Of a stretch of 32,171 nt of DNA, positions 7,614 to 15,710 are shown piece after piece; position 1 is the stretch's first letter; every line of letters begins with the position of its first letter. The notes below the pieces were generated by a model that saw nothing but the letters and a program-made list of their open reading frames with translations, was not told the DNA's origin and did not search any database. A program made the translations under genes and the position numbers. Location: assembly GCA_946479835.1 (NCBI GenBank), contig CAMLHD010000007.1:1-32171 (forward strand). The letters are read 5' to 3'. This DNA comes from an uncultured Candidatus Saccharibacteria bacterium. Lineage in GTDB: Bacteria; Patescibacteria; Saccharimonadia; Saccharimonadales; JACDBH01.

Positions 7614-7622
7614 ATTGTAACA
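7614..7622 (-). promoter_or_regulatory. extended -10 promoter of the intact kinase gene
   Basis: Minus-strand TGT-TACAAT, with the hexamer at 7619-7614. It ends 10 bases before ATG 7604, predicting a leader of about 3 bases. No -35 match, as is common with extended -10 promoters. Confidence 0.5.
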
Positions 7623-7647
7623 GATAAAACTTAAGCTTTGGTTGGTT

Positions 7648-8241
7648 TTAGGCCGCAATTCGCGCCAAGTGTCCTATTCCGGCCAGCAAGCTTATGCGCT
7701 GCTCTTCGAAATCTATGTTGTGGAACTCATACTCCGCGAACCCAGTATCCCACTCCTCATAATCGATGATGTGCCCGTCCACCTTTACGCCTAAGCAGGC
7801 GCAATTGCCGATGGTCGAAAGATTCAGATGGCCAGGCCTCAAGAAACCGGCACTGAAACTGAACAACCTGTCATCTTTATCCAGATCCAGGGCTGGAACA
7901 ATCTCGTCGCCTATCAGCCTCTCGAATACGTCCAGCATCACTTCTCGTGCACCCTTGAATTCGGATTTGCCGCAGCTCCGCTGCAGCCAGTTATAGAACT
8001 TCGGCGTCGCGAAAGGGTTGCCGAACAAGTCCAGGTGCAGTGGAAATTTTGGAATTTGGTCGTACGGAGCGCTAGCGCCAGAAGGCGCATAAGACTCGCG
8101 CACGAGGTTGACTGAACTTAATGGAACCGCGACTCCGCCAATGCTGAAGGCTCTGTCATCCCGCTCGTAATGCAAAGGAAACATGCTGATATCCGCATGT
8201 TCAAATATTGGGGGAAGTGTTATTTGCGGCATATTAGTCAC
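7648..8241 (-). CDS. unknown soluble protein downstream of lepA
   Basis: About 194-197 residues, soluble, starting (GTG 8241) MTNMPQITLPPIFEHADIS or at ATG 8232. The GTG start overlaps the lepA stop by 8 bases, which suggests co-transcription and coupling. There is no clear ribosome-binding site for either start. The sequence is rich in aromatic and acidic residues with a GNCACLG segment and a LHLDLFGNPF segment. No domain is recognised. Confidence 0.65.
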   Translation of the reverse strand: MTNMPQITLPPIFEHADISMFPLHYERDDRAFSIGGVAVPLSSVNLVRESYAPSGASAPYDQIPKFPLHLDLFGNPFATPKFYNWLQRSCGKSEFKGAREVMLDVFERLIGDEIVPALDLDKDDRLFSFSAGFLRPGHLNLSTIGNCACLGVKVDGHIIDYEEWDTGFAEYEFHNIDFEEQRISLLAGIGHLARIAA

Positions 8242-10012
8242 GTTTTAATAGAACCGTGAAGGCTTCGGCCGGAATATCGACTTTGCCGAATCTTTTTAAG
8301 CGCTCCTTGCCTTTCTTCTGTTTGGCCAGGACCTTTTTCTTGCGTGATACGTCGCCGCCGTACAAGCCGGCCGTAACATCTTTGCGGTAGGCGCTGATGT
8401 CTTCGCGGGCGATGAAGCGGCCTCCGATGCCGGCCTGCAAGGCAACCTGGAAGTTCTGACGGGGAATTATTTCCTTAAGTTTTGCGACAGTTTCGCGCCC
8501 CACCCTTTCGGCTTCGGATTTGTGGACCATTACGCTCAGGGCGTCCACTCGGTCGCCGGCCACGTAAAAATCCAAACGCACCAGGCTTTCGGGCCGGTAA
8601 TTATCCAACTCATAGTTGAACGAACCGTAGCCGCTGGTGATGCTTTTGAGCGAATCGTAAAAATCTGTCAGCAAGTTAGCCAGAGGCGCTTCAAAGCTGA
8701 TAACGGCCAGTTGGGCGTCGACGTAAGATACGTTTTTCTGGAACCCGCGGGTAGAAGCCACCAGCTGGATGACGGATCCCACATAAGGCTTGGGGCAGAC
8801 GATCTCGCCCTTGATCCAGGGTTCGCGGATTTCGGCGATCTGGGCGGGGTCGGGCAGGTCGGCCGCCGATTTTATGATCAGATCTTCCCCTTTCAAAAGC
8901 TGCACGTGGTAATCGGTAGAAGGGTTGGTGATGATCAGCTCCAAGTTGTATTCGCGCTCCAGCCGCTCACGGACTATATCCATGTGCAATAGACCCAAGA
9001 ACCCGACTCTGAAACCGAAACCTAAGACGGGTGAATTTTCCGGATCATACACAAGCGCCGAATCGCTTAAAGAAAGTTTTTCGATGGCATCTTTGAGACC
9101 CACATAATTCTCGTTGCTGTCAGGGAACACGCCTGCGTAGACAAACGGCTGGACGTCTTTATAGCCGGGCAGCGGTTCGATAGCAGGGGATTTGGCCAGA
9201 GTTACAGTGTCGCCCACTTTGGCTTCCCGGGTTGACTTAAGGTTGGTGACAACATAGCCTATCTCACCGGTTTTTAGCTCGCCAGCAGGGGACATCGCCG
9301 GATTCAGGCTCCCCACCTCCAATGCTATGCCGTTGGTGGCCGTAGAAATCATGCGGATTTGATCGGATTTGGCGATACGACCGTCAACGACCCGGACGTA
9401 TAGGATAACGCCGCGGTAATCATCGTAATAGCTGTCAAAAATAAGAGCGCGGGTATCCCCTGCTGAGCCGCTGGGGCAGGGGACTTTTTCGACGACGTGG
9501 TCCAGCACCGCTTCCACGCCCTGCCCTGTCTTAGCGGAAATCATCAGGATATCTTCTTTTTTACAGCCCAATAGTGAGACGACTTCCCCGCTCACCCGCT
9601 CCACGTCCGCGGCCGGCAGATCGATCTTGTTGAGTACGGGAATAATTGTCAGATCGGCTGACATTGCCAGATAGACATTGGCTAGAGTCTGCGCCTGAAT
9701 GCCCTGGCTGGCATCAACCACCAATATAGCGCCTTCGCAGGCTTCTAAGCTGCGCGAAACTTCGTAAGAAAAATCCACATGGCCCGGCGTATCAATAAGA
9801 TTGAGCTCGTAATCCTTGTATTTCATGCGTACCGGAGCCAGCTTGATGGTGATCCCACGCTCCCGCTCCAGATCCATCTTGTCTAAGATCTGTGCCTTCA
9901 TTTCGCGCTTGGCGACCGTGCCGGTCAGTTCCAACAGCCGGTCGGCCAGCGTGCTTTTGCCATGGTCAATATGAGCGATGATGCAGAAATTACGGATGTG
10001 TGATTGGTCCAT
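8234..10012 (-). CDS. lepA: elongation factor 4 (LepA), back-translocating GTPase
   Basis: A 592-residue translational GTPase that acts on stalled or wrongly translocated ribosomes. It shows the G1 loop AHIDHGKST (13-21), the ERGITIK switch, DTPGH (G3), NKIDLP (G4) and SAKTG (G5). The EF4-specific C-terminal domain ends with the basic KKKVLAKQKKGKERLKR segment. Length matches the family. The start is ATG 10012 with an extended -10 ending 10 bases away, so the mRNA is likely leaderless. It lies 32 bases after murJ and probably carries the 7648-8241 gene with it. Confidence 0.97.
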   Translation of the reverse strand: MDQSHIRNFCIIAHIDHGKSTLADRLLELTGTVAKREMKAQILDKMDLERERGITIKLAPVRMKYKDYELNLIDTPGHVDFSYEVSRSLEACEGAILVVDASQGIQAQTLANVYLAMSADLTIIPVLNKIDLPAADVERVSGEVVSLLGCKKEDILMISAKTGQGVEAVLDHVVEKVPCPSGSAGDTRALIFDSYYDDYRGVILYVRVVDGRIAKSDQIRMISTATNGIALEVGSLNPAMSPAGELKTGEIGYVVTNLKSTREAKVGDTVTLAKSPAIEPLPGYKDVQPFVYAGVFPDSNENYVGLKDAIEKLSLSDSALVYDPENSPVLGFGFRVGFLGLLHMDIVRERLEREYNLELIITNPSTDYHVQLLKGEDLIIKSAADLPDPAQIAEIREPWIKGEIVCPKPYVGSVIQLVASTRGFQKNVSYVDAQLAVISFEAPLANLLTDFYDSLKSITSGYGSFNYELDNYRPESLVRLDFYVAGDRVDALSVMVHKSEAERVGRETVAKLKEIIPRQNFQVALQAGIGGRFIAREDISAYRKDVTAGLYGGDVSRKKKVLAKQKKGKERLKRFGKVDIPAEAFTVLLKRD

Positions 10013-10021
10013 TAGACCATA

Positions 10022-10030
10022 ATTCTAACA
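10022..10030 (-). promoter_or_regulatory. extended -10 promoter of lepA
   Basis: Minus-strand TGT-TAGAAT, hexamer 10027-10022, 10 bases before ATG 10012. A TTGACT lies upstream at 10055-10050 but with a 22-base spacer, too long to count as the -35. Confidence 0.5.
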
Positions 10031-10044
10031 GATAACCACCCCTG

Positions 10045-11649
10045 TTACCAGTCAACTTTGACCGGGCGCAAAAGAAGCTTGCCTGCCATCCTGAGCCGGG
10101 CTACCACCGGTACTGCTTCTTCAAGACTGAACAGCGATGACATGCCTACATGGACTGTAGCGGTTACCAAAGTTATCATGCCAAGCTTAACGCCCAAAGT
10201 CAGGAAGCCGGTATCGGTGGACTGCAACGGAAAGATCTGCACCATTATATAAGCGGCCACGACGCTGAAGCCCGTTACGGACATTATCCGCCAGACGCCA
10301 CCCCAGAAACTTCTGTCGAACAGTTTGAAATCTTTTACAAGCATGATGCCGAACAGGATAAATACCTCGGCGGCGGCTACTATTGACTGAGCCAGCGCCA
10401 AGCCCGACACGCCGTAGGCATCCTTTTGCGACAGCTGCCAGGCCAGCACGATGTTCAGGGCAATCGCGAACATGGAAACGAACAGAGGTGTCCAGTTATC
10501 TTTTTGGGCGTAGAAATAGCGCGAGATTATAGAGTATACGATCCGGAAGAAAATCGCCGCGCAAAGAAAACCGAAGATAACGGCGATTTCTGGGGCGTCA
10601 CGAGAAAAGATAATACGGGCCAGGTAACCGCGGGCAAAGAAACAGATGACCACTACCGGCACGGATATCCAGATCATGATTCGCAGGATCTGCAGGAATT
10701 CCTTGCGGAACAGATCCGGCCTGCCCTGGCTCAAGCGCTCGCTCATGCGCGGAAAAGCCGCCGTGGAAATGGTGGTGCCGATCAAGAGAATCGGCGCCGT
10801 GTGCAGCACATAAGCGTTTTCATAATAGCTTAGATAACCGGTGCCAAGGCGCCTGGCAAAGTTGGTCTCGGCAATCGAGTTGATGGAGTCGATACCTTGG
10901 TCGACGGAACGCGGCGGCAGCTGGCGCATAATTTTTCTGAAGTCGGGCGATTTGAAATTTATGGTCGGCCGCCAATTGAAATGCAACCCGCCCATTCCAA
11001 AGAACACCACTACAACCTGTAGTATCGCACCTATCAGGGCTCCTAAACCTAGGCCAACCAAGCCAATGTTGTCCTTAAAGACAAAGATGCTGATGATGAT
11101 AACAAGGTTGTATACCAGCGGGCCGATAGCGTAAAAGAAGAATCGCCCGAAAGTCTGCTGGGTAGCCGTCAGGATGCCGGCTATAGTGAACAGCAGCGGG
11201 TTGAATGCCACCAGACGCATTATAATTACGGCATTATTGAGCTGCTGCGGCTCCATGTCCGGCGCCACGACGTAATGGATCAATGGCCTGGCAAAAATAA
11301 AGATCAGGACGCCTAAGACTGCCATGATGATGGCCAGCAGATTCAATAGGCTAGTCGAGAGTTCCCATACGCCCTTGCGGTCATGCCGTTCCAAATGATC
11401 CGCTAGCACTGGAATGAAAGCGACGCCTAAGGCGCCGGCGGCTACTGTATAGAAAAAGAAATCGGGGATCTTAAAGGCGGCAAAGAACGCGTCGGTGCTT
11501 TCCGGACCGAGCGCATCGAAGTTGGCGTTGACGAACTTGACGCGCAGAAACCCAAGTACCTGGCCTATAAAAGTAGTTGCGACCAACAAAGCGGCGGCGC
11601 CGCCGACTGTCAGGCGCTTGCTTGCGCGTTTCAATATTCGGCTTTTCAC
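10045..11649 (-). CDS. murJ: lipid II flippase MurJ (MviN)
   Basis: An integral membrane protein of about 534 residues with roughly 14 TM helices. It belongs to the MOP exporter family that flips lipid II for peptidoglycan synthesis. Typical signatures: GGAAALLVATTFIGQVLGFLR at the N-terminus, ALGPESTDAFFAAFKIPDFFF, the long stretch with GVAFIPVLADHLER, and FPRMSERLSQG. The frame opens at TTG 11655, but a TATAAT (11663-11658) puts the transcription start near 11651, inside that codon. GTG 11649 is therefore the more likely start (leaderless). Upstream of lepA on the same strand. Confidence 0.93.
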   Translation of the reverse strand: MKSRILKRASKRLTVGGAAALLVATTFIGQVLGFLRVKFVNANFDALGPESTDAFFAAFKIPDFFFYTVAAGALGVAFIPVLADHLERHDRKGVWELSTSLLNLLAIIMAVLGVLIFIFARPLIHYVVAPDMEPQQLNNAVIIMRLVAFNPLLFTIAGILTATQQTFGRFFFYAIGPLVYNLVIIISIFVFKDNIGLVGLGLGALIGAILQVVVVFFGMGGLHFNWRPTINFKSPDFRKIMRQLPPRSVDQGIDSINSIAETNFARRLGTGYLSYYENAYVLHTAPILLIGTTISTAAFPRMSERLSQGRPDLFRKEFLQILRIMIWISVPVVVICFFARGYLARIIFSRDAPEIAVIFGFLCAAIFFRIVYSIISRYFYAQKDNWTPLFVSMFAIALNIVLAWQLSQKDAYGVSGLALAQSIVAAAEVFILFGIMLVKDFKLFDRSFWGGVWRIMSVTGFSVVAAYIMVQIFPLQSTDTGFLTLGVKLGMITLVTATVHVGMSSLFSLEEAVPVVARLRMAGKLLLRPVKVDW

Positions 11650-11657
11650 TAGCAAAT

Positions 11658-11663
11658 ATTATA
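11658..11663 (-). promoter_or_regulatory. murJ -10 element
   Basis: Perfect TATAAT on the minus strand ending 9 bases before GTG 11649, with a weak -35 (TGGATA at 11686-11681, 17-base spacer). The expected start near 11651 rules out TTG 11655 as the start codon of this transcript. Confidence 0.55.
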
Positions 11664-11770
11664 GGCTGGCCTCATCTTGATATCCAGGATTAAGTACCAT
11701 ATAAATTGTATTTAATTTCACTTTTAGGGGAGAGCGGCCGGAACGAAAAGCGAGCTTTAGCGAGTGCGGC

Positions 11771-13648
11771 CTAATACAGTGCCGCTTCTTTCGGCATCTT
11801 TGCGCCGTCCAGAATCGAAATTACTTCTTCGGCTTCAACCGTCTCTTTTTCGAGCAGCCGCTTCTTAAGGGCTTCGAGTTTGCTCAGGTTGGCCTTGATG
11901 ACCGAGCGGGCTCGGACGGCGGCTTCGGTAATCAGGCTTTCGACTTCATCATCGATCAGCTTGGCCGTATCGTCAGAGAATTGCTTTTCGTGCACCATGC
12001 GTTCCAACATCATGCCTTCTTCAACATGAAAGACCTGGTTGCGCAGTTTGCCCTTGCCCATACCTTGATTAACAACCATTTCTCGTGCCAATTCTGCGGC
12101 TTTTTGCAGGTCGGAGCCAGCGCCAGTCGTGACATGGTCGCCGCCGTATTTGACTTCCTCGGCAATACGGCCGCCCAGCATACGGGCCAGCACATCCTTA
12201 TATTCGATGATGCTGTGGTAGCTCTTATCTTCTGGTGGAATAAACCAGGTTACGCCGCCGGTGCCACCGCGTGGGATGATTGTAACTTTATGGACCATGT
12301 CGCTGTCCGGCAGTACATGGCCGACGATGGCGTGGCCGGCTTCATGGTAGGCGGTCATTTCTTTCTCTTTATCGGACATGATTTTGCTCTTGCGCTCAGG
12401 ACCGATGGCAACCTTTTCAAACGCTGCTGTTACATCGGCTTGGGTGATTTCATGGCGGTTATCTCGAGCCGTTAAGATAGCAGCTTCGTTAGCGATGTTC
12501 TGCAAATCTGCTCCAGAGCTGCCAGCGGATTTGGCCGCCAGGGCATCAAGATCAACATTCTTGCTGAGCGGCTTCTTGGCAAAGTGGATCTTCAAAATAG
12601 CTTCGCGGTCTTTGCGGTCAGGCAAGCCGATGTTGACGCGGCGATCGAAACGTCCGGGCCGCAGCAGAGCCGGGTCAAGAACATCTGACCGGTTGGTAGC
12701 CGCCAGCACGATAACATTAGTGCCTTGTTCGAAACCGTCCATTTCTACCAGAATCTGGTTGAGGGTCTGTTCACGTTCGTCATGCCCGCCGCCCATGCCG
12801 GAGCCGCGGCGGCGGCCGACAGCGTCGATTTCATCTATGAAGATAATGCAGGGCGCATTCTTCTTGGCCTTGGCGAAAAGGTCGCGGACGCGGCTGGCGC
12901 CGACACCTACGAACATTTCCACAAACTCCGAACCGGAAATACTGAAGAACGGCGCGTTGGCCTCGCCAGCGACAGCCCGGGCGAGCATCGTCTTGCCGGT
13001 ACCCGGAGGGCCCACCAGAAGTACGCCTTTAGGAATCTTTGCGCCGACGTTTTCAAATTTCTTGGGAAACTTCAGGAACTCAACGACTTCTTGCAGATCC
13101 TGCTTGGCTTCGTCAGAGCCAGCTATTTCCTTGAAAGTGACTTTGTCTTTCTCGTTGCCATACAATCTGGCCCGGCTCTTGCCGAAACTTAAGGCCTGAT
13201 TGCCTTGCCCCTGCGCGCTTCTAAGCATAAAGAATAGGATGAAACCGATTAAGATCACTGGCAAAAGCGCTATGCCAAGCTGTGCCCAAACGCCCCCGCC
13301 TTCGGTAGGGGTCTCGTAAGATATCTGGACCTTGCCCGGCTCGATACCGTCTTCGGCGACGGTTGAGTTAGGATCTTTTTGCGATTCGATCGTCGGATTT
13401 TCTTTGTCCTTTTCGGTCACCTCTACTTTTGAGCCGCTGATCGTCATCTTGTCATATTTGCCTTCGTTGGCTTCGGATACGACCTGGCTGTAAGGCAGTT
13501 CTTGCAACTTGGTAGGTTGGTTGTACGCCGAGAATACGACCGCGCCGATCAAGATCAGCATGGCAATGAAACCGGCGTTCTTTAAGTTGTTGCGGCCTCC
13601 TCGGCCCCCCACTGGTTTCTTCGCACGGAATGGTTTCTTAGGATCCAT
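11771..13648 (-). CDS. ftsH: ATP-dependent zinc metalloprotease FtsH
   Basis: A 625-residue membrane AAA+ protease that degrades misfolded membrane proteins and regulatory substrates. Two N-terminal TM helices (about residues 25-42 and 125-145) flank a periplasm-side domain. Walker A is GPPGTGKT (213-220), Walker B is [12 protein letters not shown] and the second region of homology is [21 protein letters not shown]. The zinc site HEAGH is near residues 435-439. Length is typical. The ATG at 13648 is preceded by TATAAT ending 9 bases upstream and no Shine-Dalgarno site. The gene follows tilS by about 34 bases, a common bacterial pairing. Confidence 0.98.
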   Translation of the reverse strand: MDPKKPFRAKKPVGGRGGRNNLKNAGFIAMLILIGAVVFSAYNQPTKLQELPYSQVVSEANEGKYDKMTISGSKVEVTEKDKENPTIESQKDPNSTVAEDGIEPGKVQISYETPTEGGGVWAQLGIALLPVILIGFILFFMLRSAQGQGNQALSFGKSRARLYGNEKDKVTFKEIAGSDEAKQDLQEVVEFLKFPKKFENVGAKIPKGVLLVGPPGTGKTMLARAVAGEANAPFFSISGSEFVEMFVGVGASRVRDLFAKAKKNAPCIIFIDEIDAVGRRRGSGMGGGHDEREQTLNQILVEMDGFEQGTNVIVLAATNRSDVLDPALLRPGRFDRRVNIGLPDRKDREAILKIHFAKKPLSKNVDLDALAAKSAGSSGADLQNIANEAAILTARDNRHEITQADVTAAFEKVAIGPERKSKIMSDKEKEMTAYHEAGHAIVGHVLPDSDMVHKVTIIPRGGTGGVTWFIPPEDKSYHSIIEYKDVLARMLGGRIAEEVKYGGDHVTTGAGSDLQKAAELAREMVVNQGMGKGKLRNQVFHVEEGMMLERMVHEKQFSDDTAKLIDDEVESLITEAAVRARSVIKANLSKLEALKKRLLEKETVEAEEVISILDGAKMPKEAALY

Positions 13649-13656
13649 GAATAGAC

Positions 13657-13662
13657 ATTATA
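13657..13662 (-). promoter_or_regulatory. ftsH -10 element
   Basis: Perfect TATAAT on the minus strand ending 9 bases before ATG 13648. The predicted leader is about 2 bases. No convincing -35. Confidence 0.55.
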
Positions 13663-13682
13663 CAGATACAGTGAAGTACGGA

Positions 13683-14603
13683 CTAGACGGTTTTATACTC
13701 GGCTTTTGTTTTAGAGAAAGACACTTTGCTGGTCGAATCCAGCAGCAGGTCAGTATTGGGCTGGGCGGTACGGATCGCCACCGTTAGTCTGTCTACCAGC
13801 CAACGGCTAAGCTGGCGCTTGCCGTTATGGCGCAGCCACTCAGCCACCAGTTCCGTAGCTACCCGGTAAGGCAAGGCTATGACGTCGCGGCGGCGCAGAC
13901 TGGAACGATCGGGCTGAAGATGCAGCAAAAGCTCAAGCTGCAGGTCGATGGCATGGTTCAGTTCGCGCTGCCGCCTAAGCAAGGCCACGAACCGATGATA
14001 ATCGCTCGGGCTTTTCAACTTGGCTTTTTTCAGGATGCTGTGTCGGACATAGTTGCGGCGATAATCCTGATTCTGATTAGTGCTATCCTCATGCCAGGTC
14101 AGACCGTTGGCCTCGGCGTAGGACTTAAGGCTGTGCTTGGGTACGTGCAGCAGTGGCCGGTGAATCCCATTATTAAGATTATTTAATGAGCTGAGCCCTT
14201 TGCGGCCGGTGCCACGCATCATGTTAAGCACCGCTGTCTCAACCGAGTCGTCCAGATGATGGGCGGTAATGATGCCTTCAGCGGCGGCGTGGTTCTGGAC
14301 GCTGCGCAAGAATTCATAACGGGCCGAACGGGCCAATGCCTCGCTGGTATCTTTGCCCAAATGCCCTTCGGCATACACGAACGGCATGCCGTGTTCCTTC
14401 GCCGCTTCCTGTACCAATTGGCGGTCCTCGCGAGAATCGTCGCGGATACCGTGATCAAAGTGGGCGATGGTAATCCTAACGCCCGAATCCTTGGCTTTAT
14501 GGAGCCTTGAGAGCAGGTCCAGCAGCACCATCGAATCAACACCGCCGCTGACGGCGGCCACGTAATGACCCGGCTTCAATCTGATAGTCTTTGCAATGTC
14601 CAT
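13683..14603 (-). CDS. tilS: tRNA(Ile)-lysidine synthase TilS
   Basis: A 306-residue PP-loop ATPase that converts C34 of the CAT-anticodon tRNA-Ile to lysidine, switching decoding from AUG to AUA. The PP-loop SGGVDS is at residues 19-24. Other family motifs are FDHGIRDDSREDRQLV, TAHHLDDSVETAVLNMMRGTGRKGL and EDSTNQNQDYRRNYVRH. It is shorter than E. coli TilS (about 430), lacking most of the C-terminal domain, like other short bacterial forms. A CAT-anticodon tRNA is encoded 570 bases away. Its promoter overlaps that of the divergent phosphatase gene. Confidence 0.93.
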   Translation of the reverse strand: MDIAKTIRLKPGHYVAAVSGGVDSMVLLDLLSRLHKAKDSGVRITIAHFDHGIRDDSREDRQLVQEAAKEHGMPFVYAEGHLGKDTSEALARSARYEFLRSVQNHAAAEGIITAHHLDDSVETAVLNMMRGTGRKGLSSLNNLNNGIHRPLLHVPKHSLKSYAEANGLTWHEDSTNQNQDYRRNYVRHSILKKAKLKSPSDYHRFVALLRRQRELNHAIDLQLELLLHLQPDRSSLRRRDVIALPYRVATELVAEWLRHNGKRQLSRWLVDRLTVAIRTAQPNTDLLLDSTSKVSFSKTKAEYKTV

Positions 14604-14623
14604 TAGGTTTATTCTAATCTAAT
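14591..14623. promoter_or_regulatory. overlapping divergent promoters of tilS and the phosphatase gene
   Basis: Only 24 bases separate the two start codons. Minus strand: TAGAAT (14616-14611), 8 bases before the tilS ATG. Plus strand: TTGCAA (14591-14596), 16-base spacer, TCTAAT (14613-14618), 10 bases before ATG 14628. The two -10 elements physically overlap, so the promoters should compete, and both transcripts should be nearly leaderless. Confidence 0.5.
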
Positions 14624-14627
14624 TTAT

Positions 14628-15140
14628 ATGAAGCGTTTGTATTTTATCCGCCATGGCCAATCGGAAATGAATGTACTGGGACTTTTTGCCGGCCGTATCG
14701 AAACACCTCTCACCGAAGAAGGCCGCCGCCAGGCAACCAAGGCTGGCAAGAAAGCCAAAGATCTTGGTATAGATTTTATTGTCAGTTCCCCTTTAAGCCG
14801 GGCGCACGATACTGCCCGGCTGGTCGCTAAGGAAATCGGCTATCCTGAGGATAAGATCGCCTTAAGCGAACTGCTGCTGGAGCGCAATTACGGCTCAATG
14901 GAAGGCCGGCCTTATTCGGATAACGCCCGCAACAATGATTTCTCGGGCTCCGAATCTAAGAAAGAACTTTTAGCTCGAGCTCGTCAGGCCTTGACCATGC
15001 TGGAAGAAATCGAGGCCGACACCATCCTGGTGGTCAGCCACGGCTCCTTCGGCAGGGCGCTCAGGCACCATGTGCTGGAAGATTTCCCCTTTACTCACCC
15101 GCACCGCATACCCAATGCAGAGATCCTGGAACTTATTTGA
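14628..15140 (+). CDS. histidine phosphatase family protein (phosphoglycerate mutase-like)
   Basis: A 170-residue protein. The catalytic RHG is at residues 8-10 (IRHGQSEMN), with His9 as the phosphorylated residue. SSPLSRAHDTA supplies the second Arg, ELLLERNYGSMEG the general acid Glu, and VVSHGSFGRAL the second His. These are all the catalytic positions of the branch containing phosphoglycerate mutases, alpha-ribazole phosphatases and broad-specificity phosphatases. The substrate cannot be read from sequence. Divergent from tilS. A terminator shared with the following tRNA lies 3 bases beyond the stop. Confidence 0.9.
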   Translation: MKRLYFIRHGQSEMNVLGLFAGRIETPLTEEGRRQATKAGKKAKDLGIDFIVSSPLSRAHDTARLVAKEIGYPEDKIALSELLLERNYGSMEGRPYSDNARNNDFSGSESKKELLARARQALTMLEEIEADTILVVSHGSFGRALRHHVLEDFPFTHPHRIPNAEILELI

Positions 15141-15143
15141 ATA

Positions 15144-15177
15144 AAAGAAACGGCCCGAAGATTCAGACCGTTTCTTT
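15144..15177. terminator. bidirectional terminator between phosphatase gene and tRNA
   Basis: Inverted repeat AAAGAAACGG (15144-15153) and CCGTTTCTTT (15168-15177) with a 14-base loop. It ends both the plus-strand phosphatase transcript and the minus-strand tRNA. The right arm shares its last base with the encoded CCA end of the tRNA. Minus-strand T-rich tail TTTCTTTTATT. Confidence 0.7.
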
Positions 15178-15253
15178 GGTAGCAGGGGCGAGACTTGAAC
15201 TCGCGACCCCAGGCTTATGAGTCCTGTGCTCTAACCAGCTGAGCTACCCTGCC
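15177..15253 (-). tRNA. tRNA with CAT anticodon (elongator Met, less likely lysidine tRNA-Ile)
   Basis: 77 bases including encoded CCA. Acceptor GGCAGGG/CCCTGCT has a G1-T72 wobble and discriminator A73. D-arm GCTC...GAGC, anticodon loop CTCATAA, T-arm GCGAG TTCAAGT CTCGC. The anticodon stem CAGGA/GCCTG has an A31-G39 mismatch next to the loop. GGGGTC after the anticodon stem resembles elongator tRNA-Met. The acceptor pairs A4-T69 and G5-C68 differ from the C-G pairs that E. coli TilS prefers, so Met is favoured over Ile2. The initiator tRNA is a separate gene at 27571. Confidence 0.9.
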
Positions 15254-15269
15254 TTAAAAAACAAGGCTT

Positions 15270-15278
15270 AGTTTAACA
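15270..15278 (-). promoter_or_regulatory. extended -10 promoter of the CAT tRNA
   Basis: Minus-strand TGT-TAAACT, hexamer 15275-15270. The predicted start near 15263 leaves a 10-base 5' leader for RNase P to remove. Confidence 0.4.
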
Positions 15279-15313
15279 CATTTTATCTCTGTTATCTAGG
15301 GTATGAAACCAAT

Positions 15314-15343
15314 AAAAAACTCCGAAATGTTTCGGAGTTTTTT
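15314..15343. terminator. intrinsic terminator, perfect hairpin
   Basis: A 14-base-pair perfect stem (left arm 15314-15327, TG loop, right arm 15330-15343) with A6 and T6 ends, so it can work in both directions. It lies 6 bases beyond the stop of the 26-codon ORF on the minus strand, which closes that mini transcription unit. Confidence 0.9.
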
Positions 15344-15349
15344 ATTTGC

Positions 15350-15430
15350 TTACAACTTGGCGATTTCTTTGTCTATTTCGAGGATTGCCGTATCGTTGGT
15401 GGGTAAGAATTCGTAGGTTAAGTTTTTCAT
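15350..15430 (-). CDS. 26-residue small protein with its own promoter and terminator
   Basis: The ORF starts at ATG 15430 and reads MKNLTYEFLPTNDTAILEID, then KEIAKL and a stop. AAGGA lies about 9 bases before the ATG. A consensus promoter (15483-15511) gives a leader of about 46 bases and a perfect terminator follows, so the transcript would be about 160 bases. The peptide is soluble, acidic in the middle, and has no signal or TM segment. No homologue is recognised. A regulatory small RNA with an incidental ORF is the alternative; the Shine-Dalgarno site favours a protein. Confidence 0.6.
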   Translation of the reverse strand: MKNLTYEFLPTNDTAILEIDKEIAKL

Positions 15431-15464
15431 TTTTTTATTTCCTTATGTTTTTTACTGTTTGTTT

Positions 15465-15511
15465 TGTCATGACAGTGATTACATATTAGCATAAGCTTGA
15501 TTATTTGTCAA
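15465..15511 (-). promoter_or_regulatory. promoter of the 26-residue gene, with palindrome at the start site
   Basis: -35 TTGACA (15511-15506, perfect), 17-base spacer, -10 TAATAT (15488-15483). A 10-base perfect palindrome TGTCATGACA (15465-15474) sits at the predicted start point (about 15476), the position of a repressor operator. The flanking bases 15475-15608 are AT-rich with no other gene seen. Confidence 0.65.
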
Positions 15512-15608
15512 TAATATTTATGGTTATTTTATGTTTTACCCTTGTTATTATCTTGTACTTATGTTTTACTAACGTTAGCAGGTATATCTGTTCTTATTAG
15601 ATTAAAGA

Positions 15609-15695
15609 ATGTTCGCCTTCGGATTACGCAGGAAGAGTTCGGCAAAGCTAGCAAGACGGAAGAATAAAGGTCGAAACACTGCGTTTAAAAAGTAA
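15609..15695 (+). CDS. possible 28-residue basic leader peptide of the RRM gene
   Basis: The ORF runs from ATG 15609 to TAA 15693-15695 and begins MFAFGLRRKSSAKLARRK; more than a third of the residues are Lys or Arg. It ends 15 bases before the RRM start codon, and its stop codon overlaps the left arm of a hairpin that covers the RRM ribosome-binding site. There is no good Shine-Dalgarno site and only a weak -10-like sequence upstream, so it could be a chance ORF. Confidence 0.35.
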   Translation: MFAFGLRRKSSAKLARRKNKGRNTAFKK

Positions 15696-15707
15696 TCCTG
15701 AAGGATT
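15694..15707 (+). promoter_or_regulatory. hairpin sequestering the RRM ribosome-binding site
   Basis: AATCC-TGAA-GGATT. The right arm and loop contain the GAAGGA Shine-Dalgarno sequence of the RRM gene, 5-10 bases from its ATG. The left arm overlaps the stop of the upstream basic ORF. A short stem like this could respond to temperature or to ribosome passage. Confidence 0.45.
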
Positions 15708-15710
15708 CAG

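Noticed and set aside
11720..11775. Possible terminator in GC-rich sequence after ftsH
   Set aside because: The repeated GCGAG and GCGGCC segments are direct repeats, not inverted ones, so no stable hairpin is formed.
12378..13199. Long plus-strand open frame inside ftsH
   Set aside because: Ser/Arg-rich antisense shadow of a highly conserved gene.
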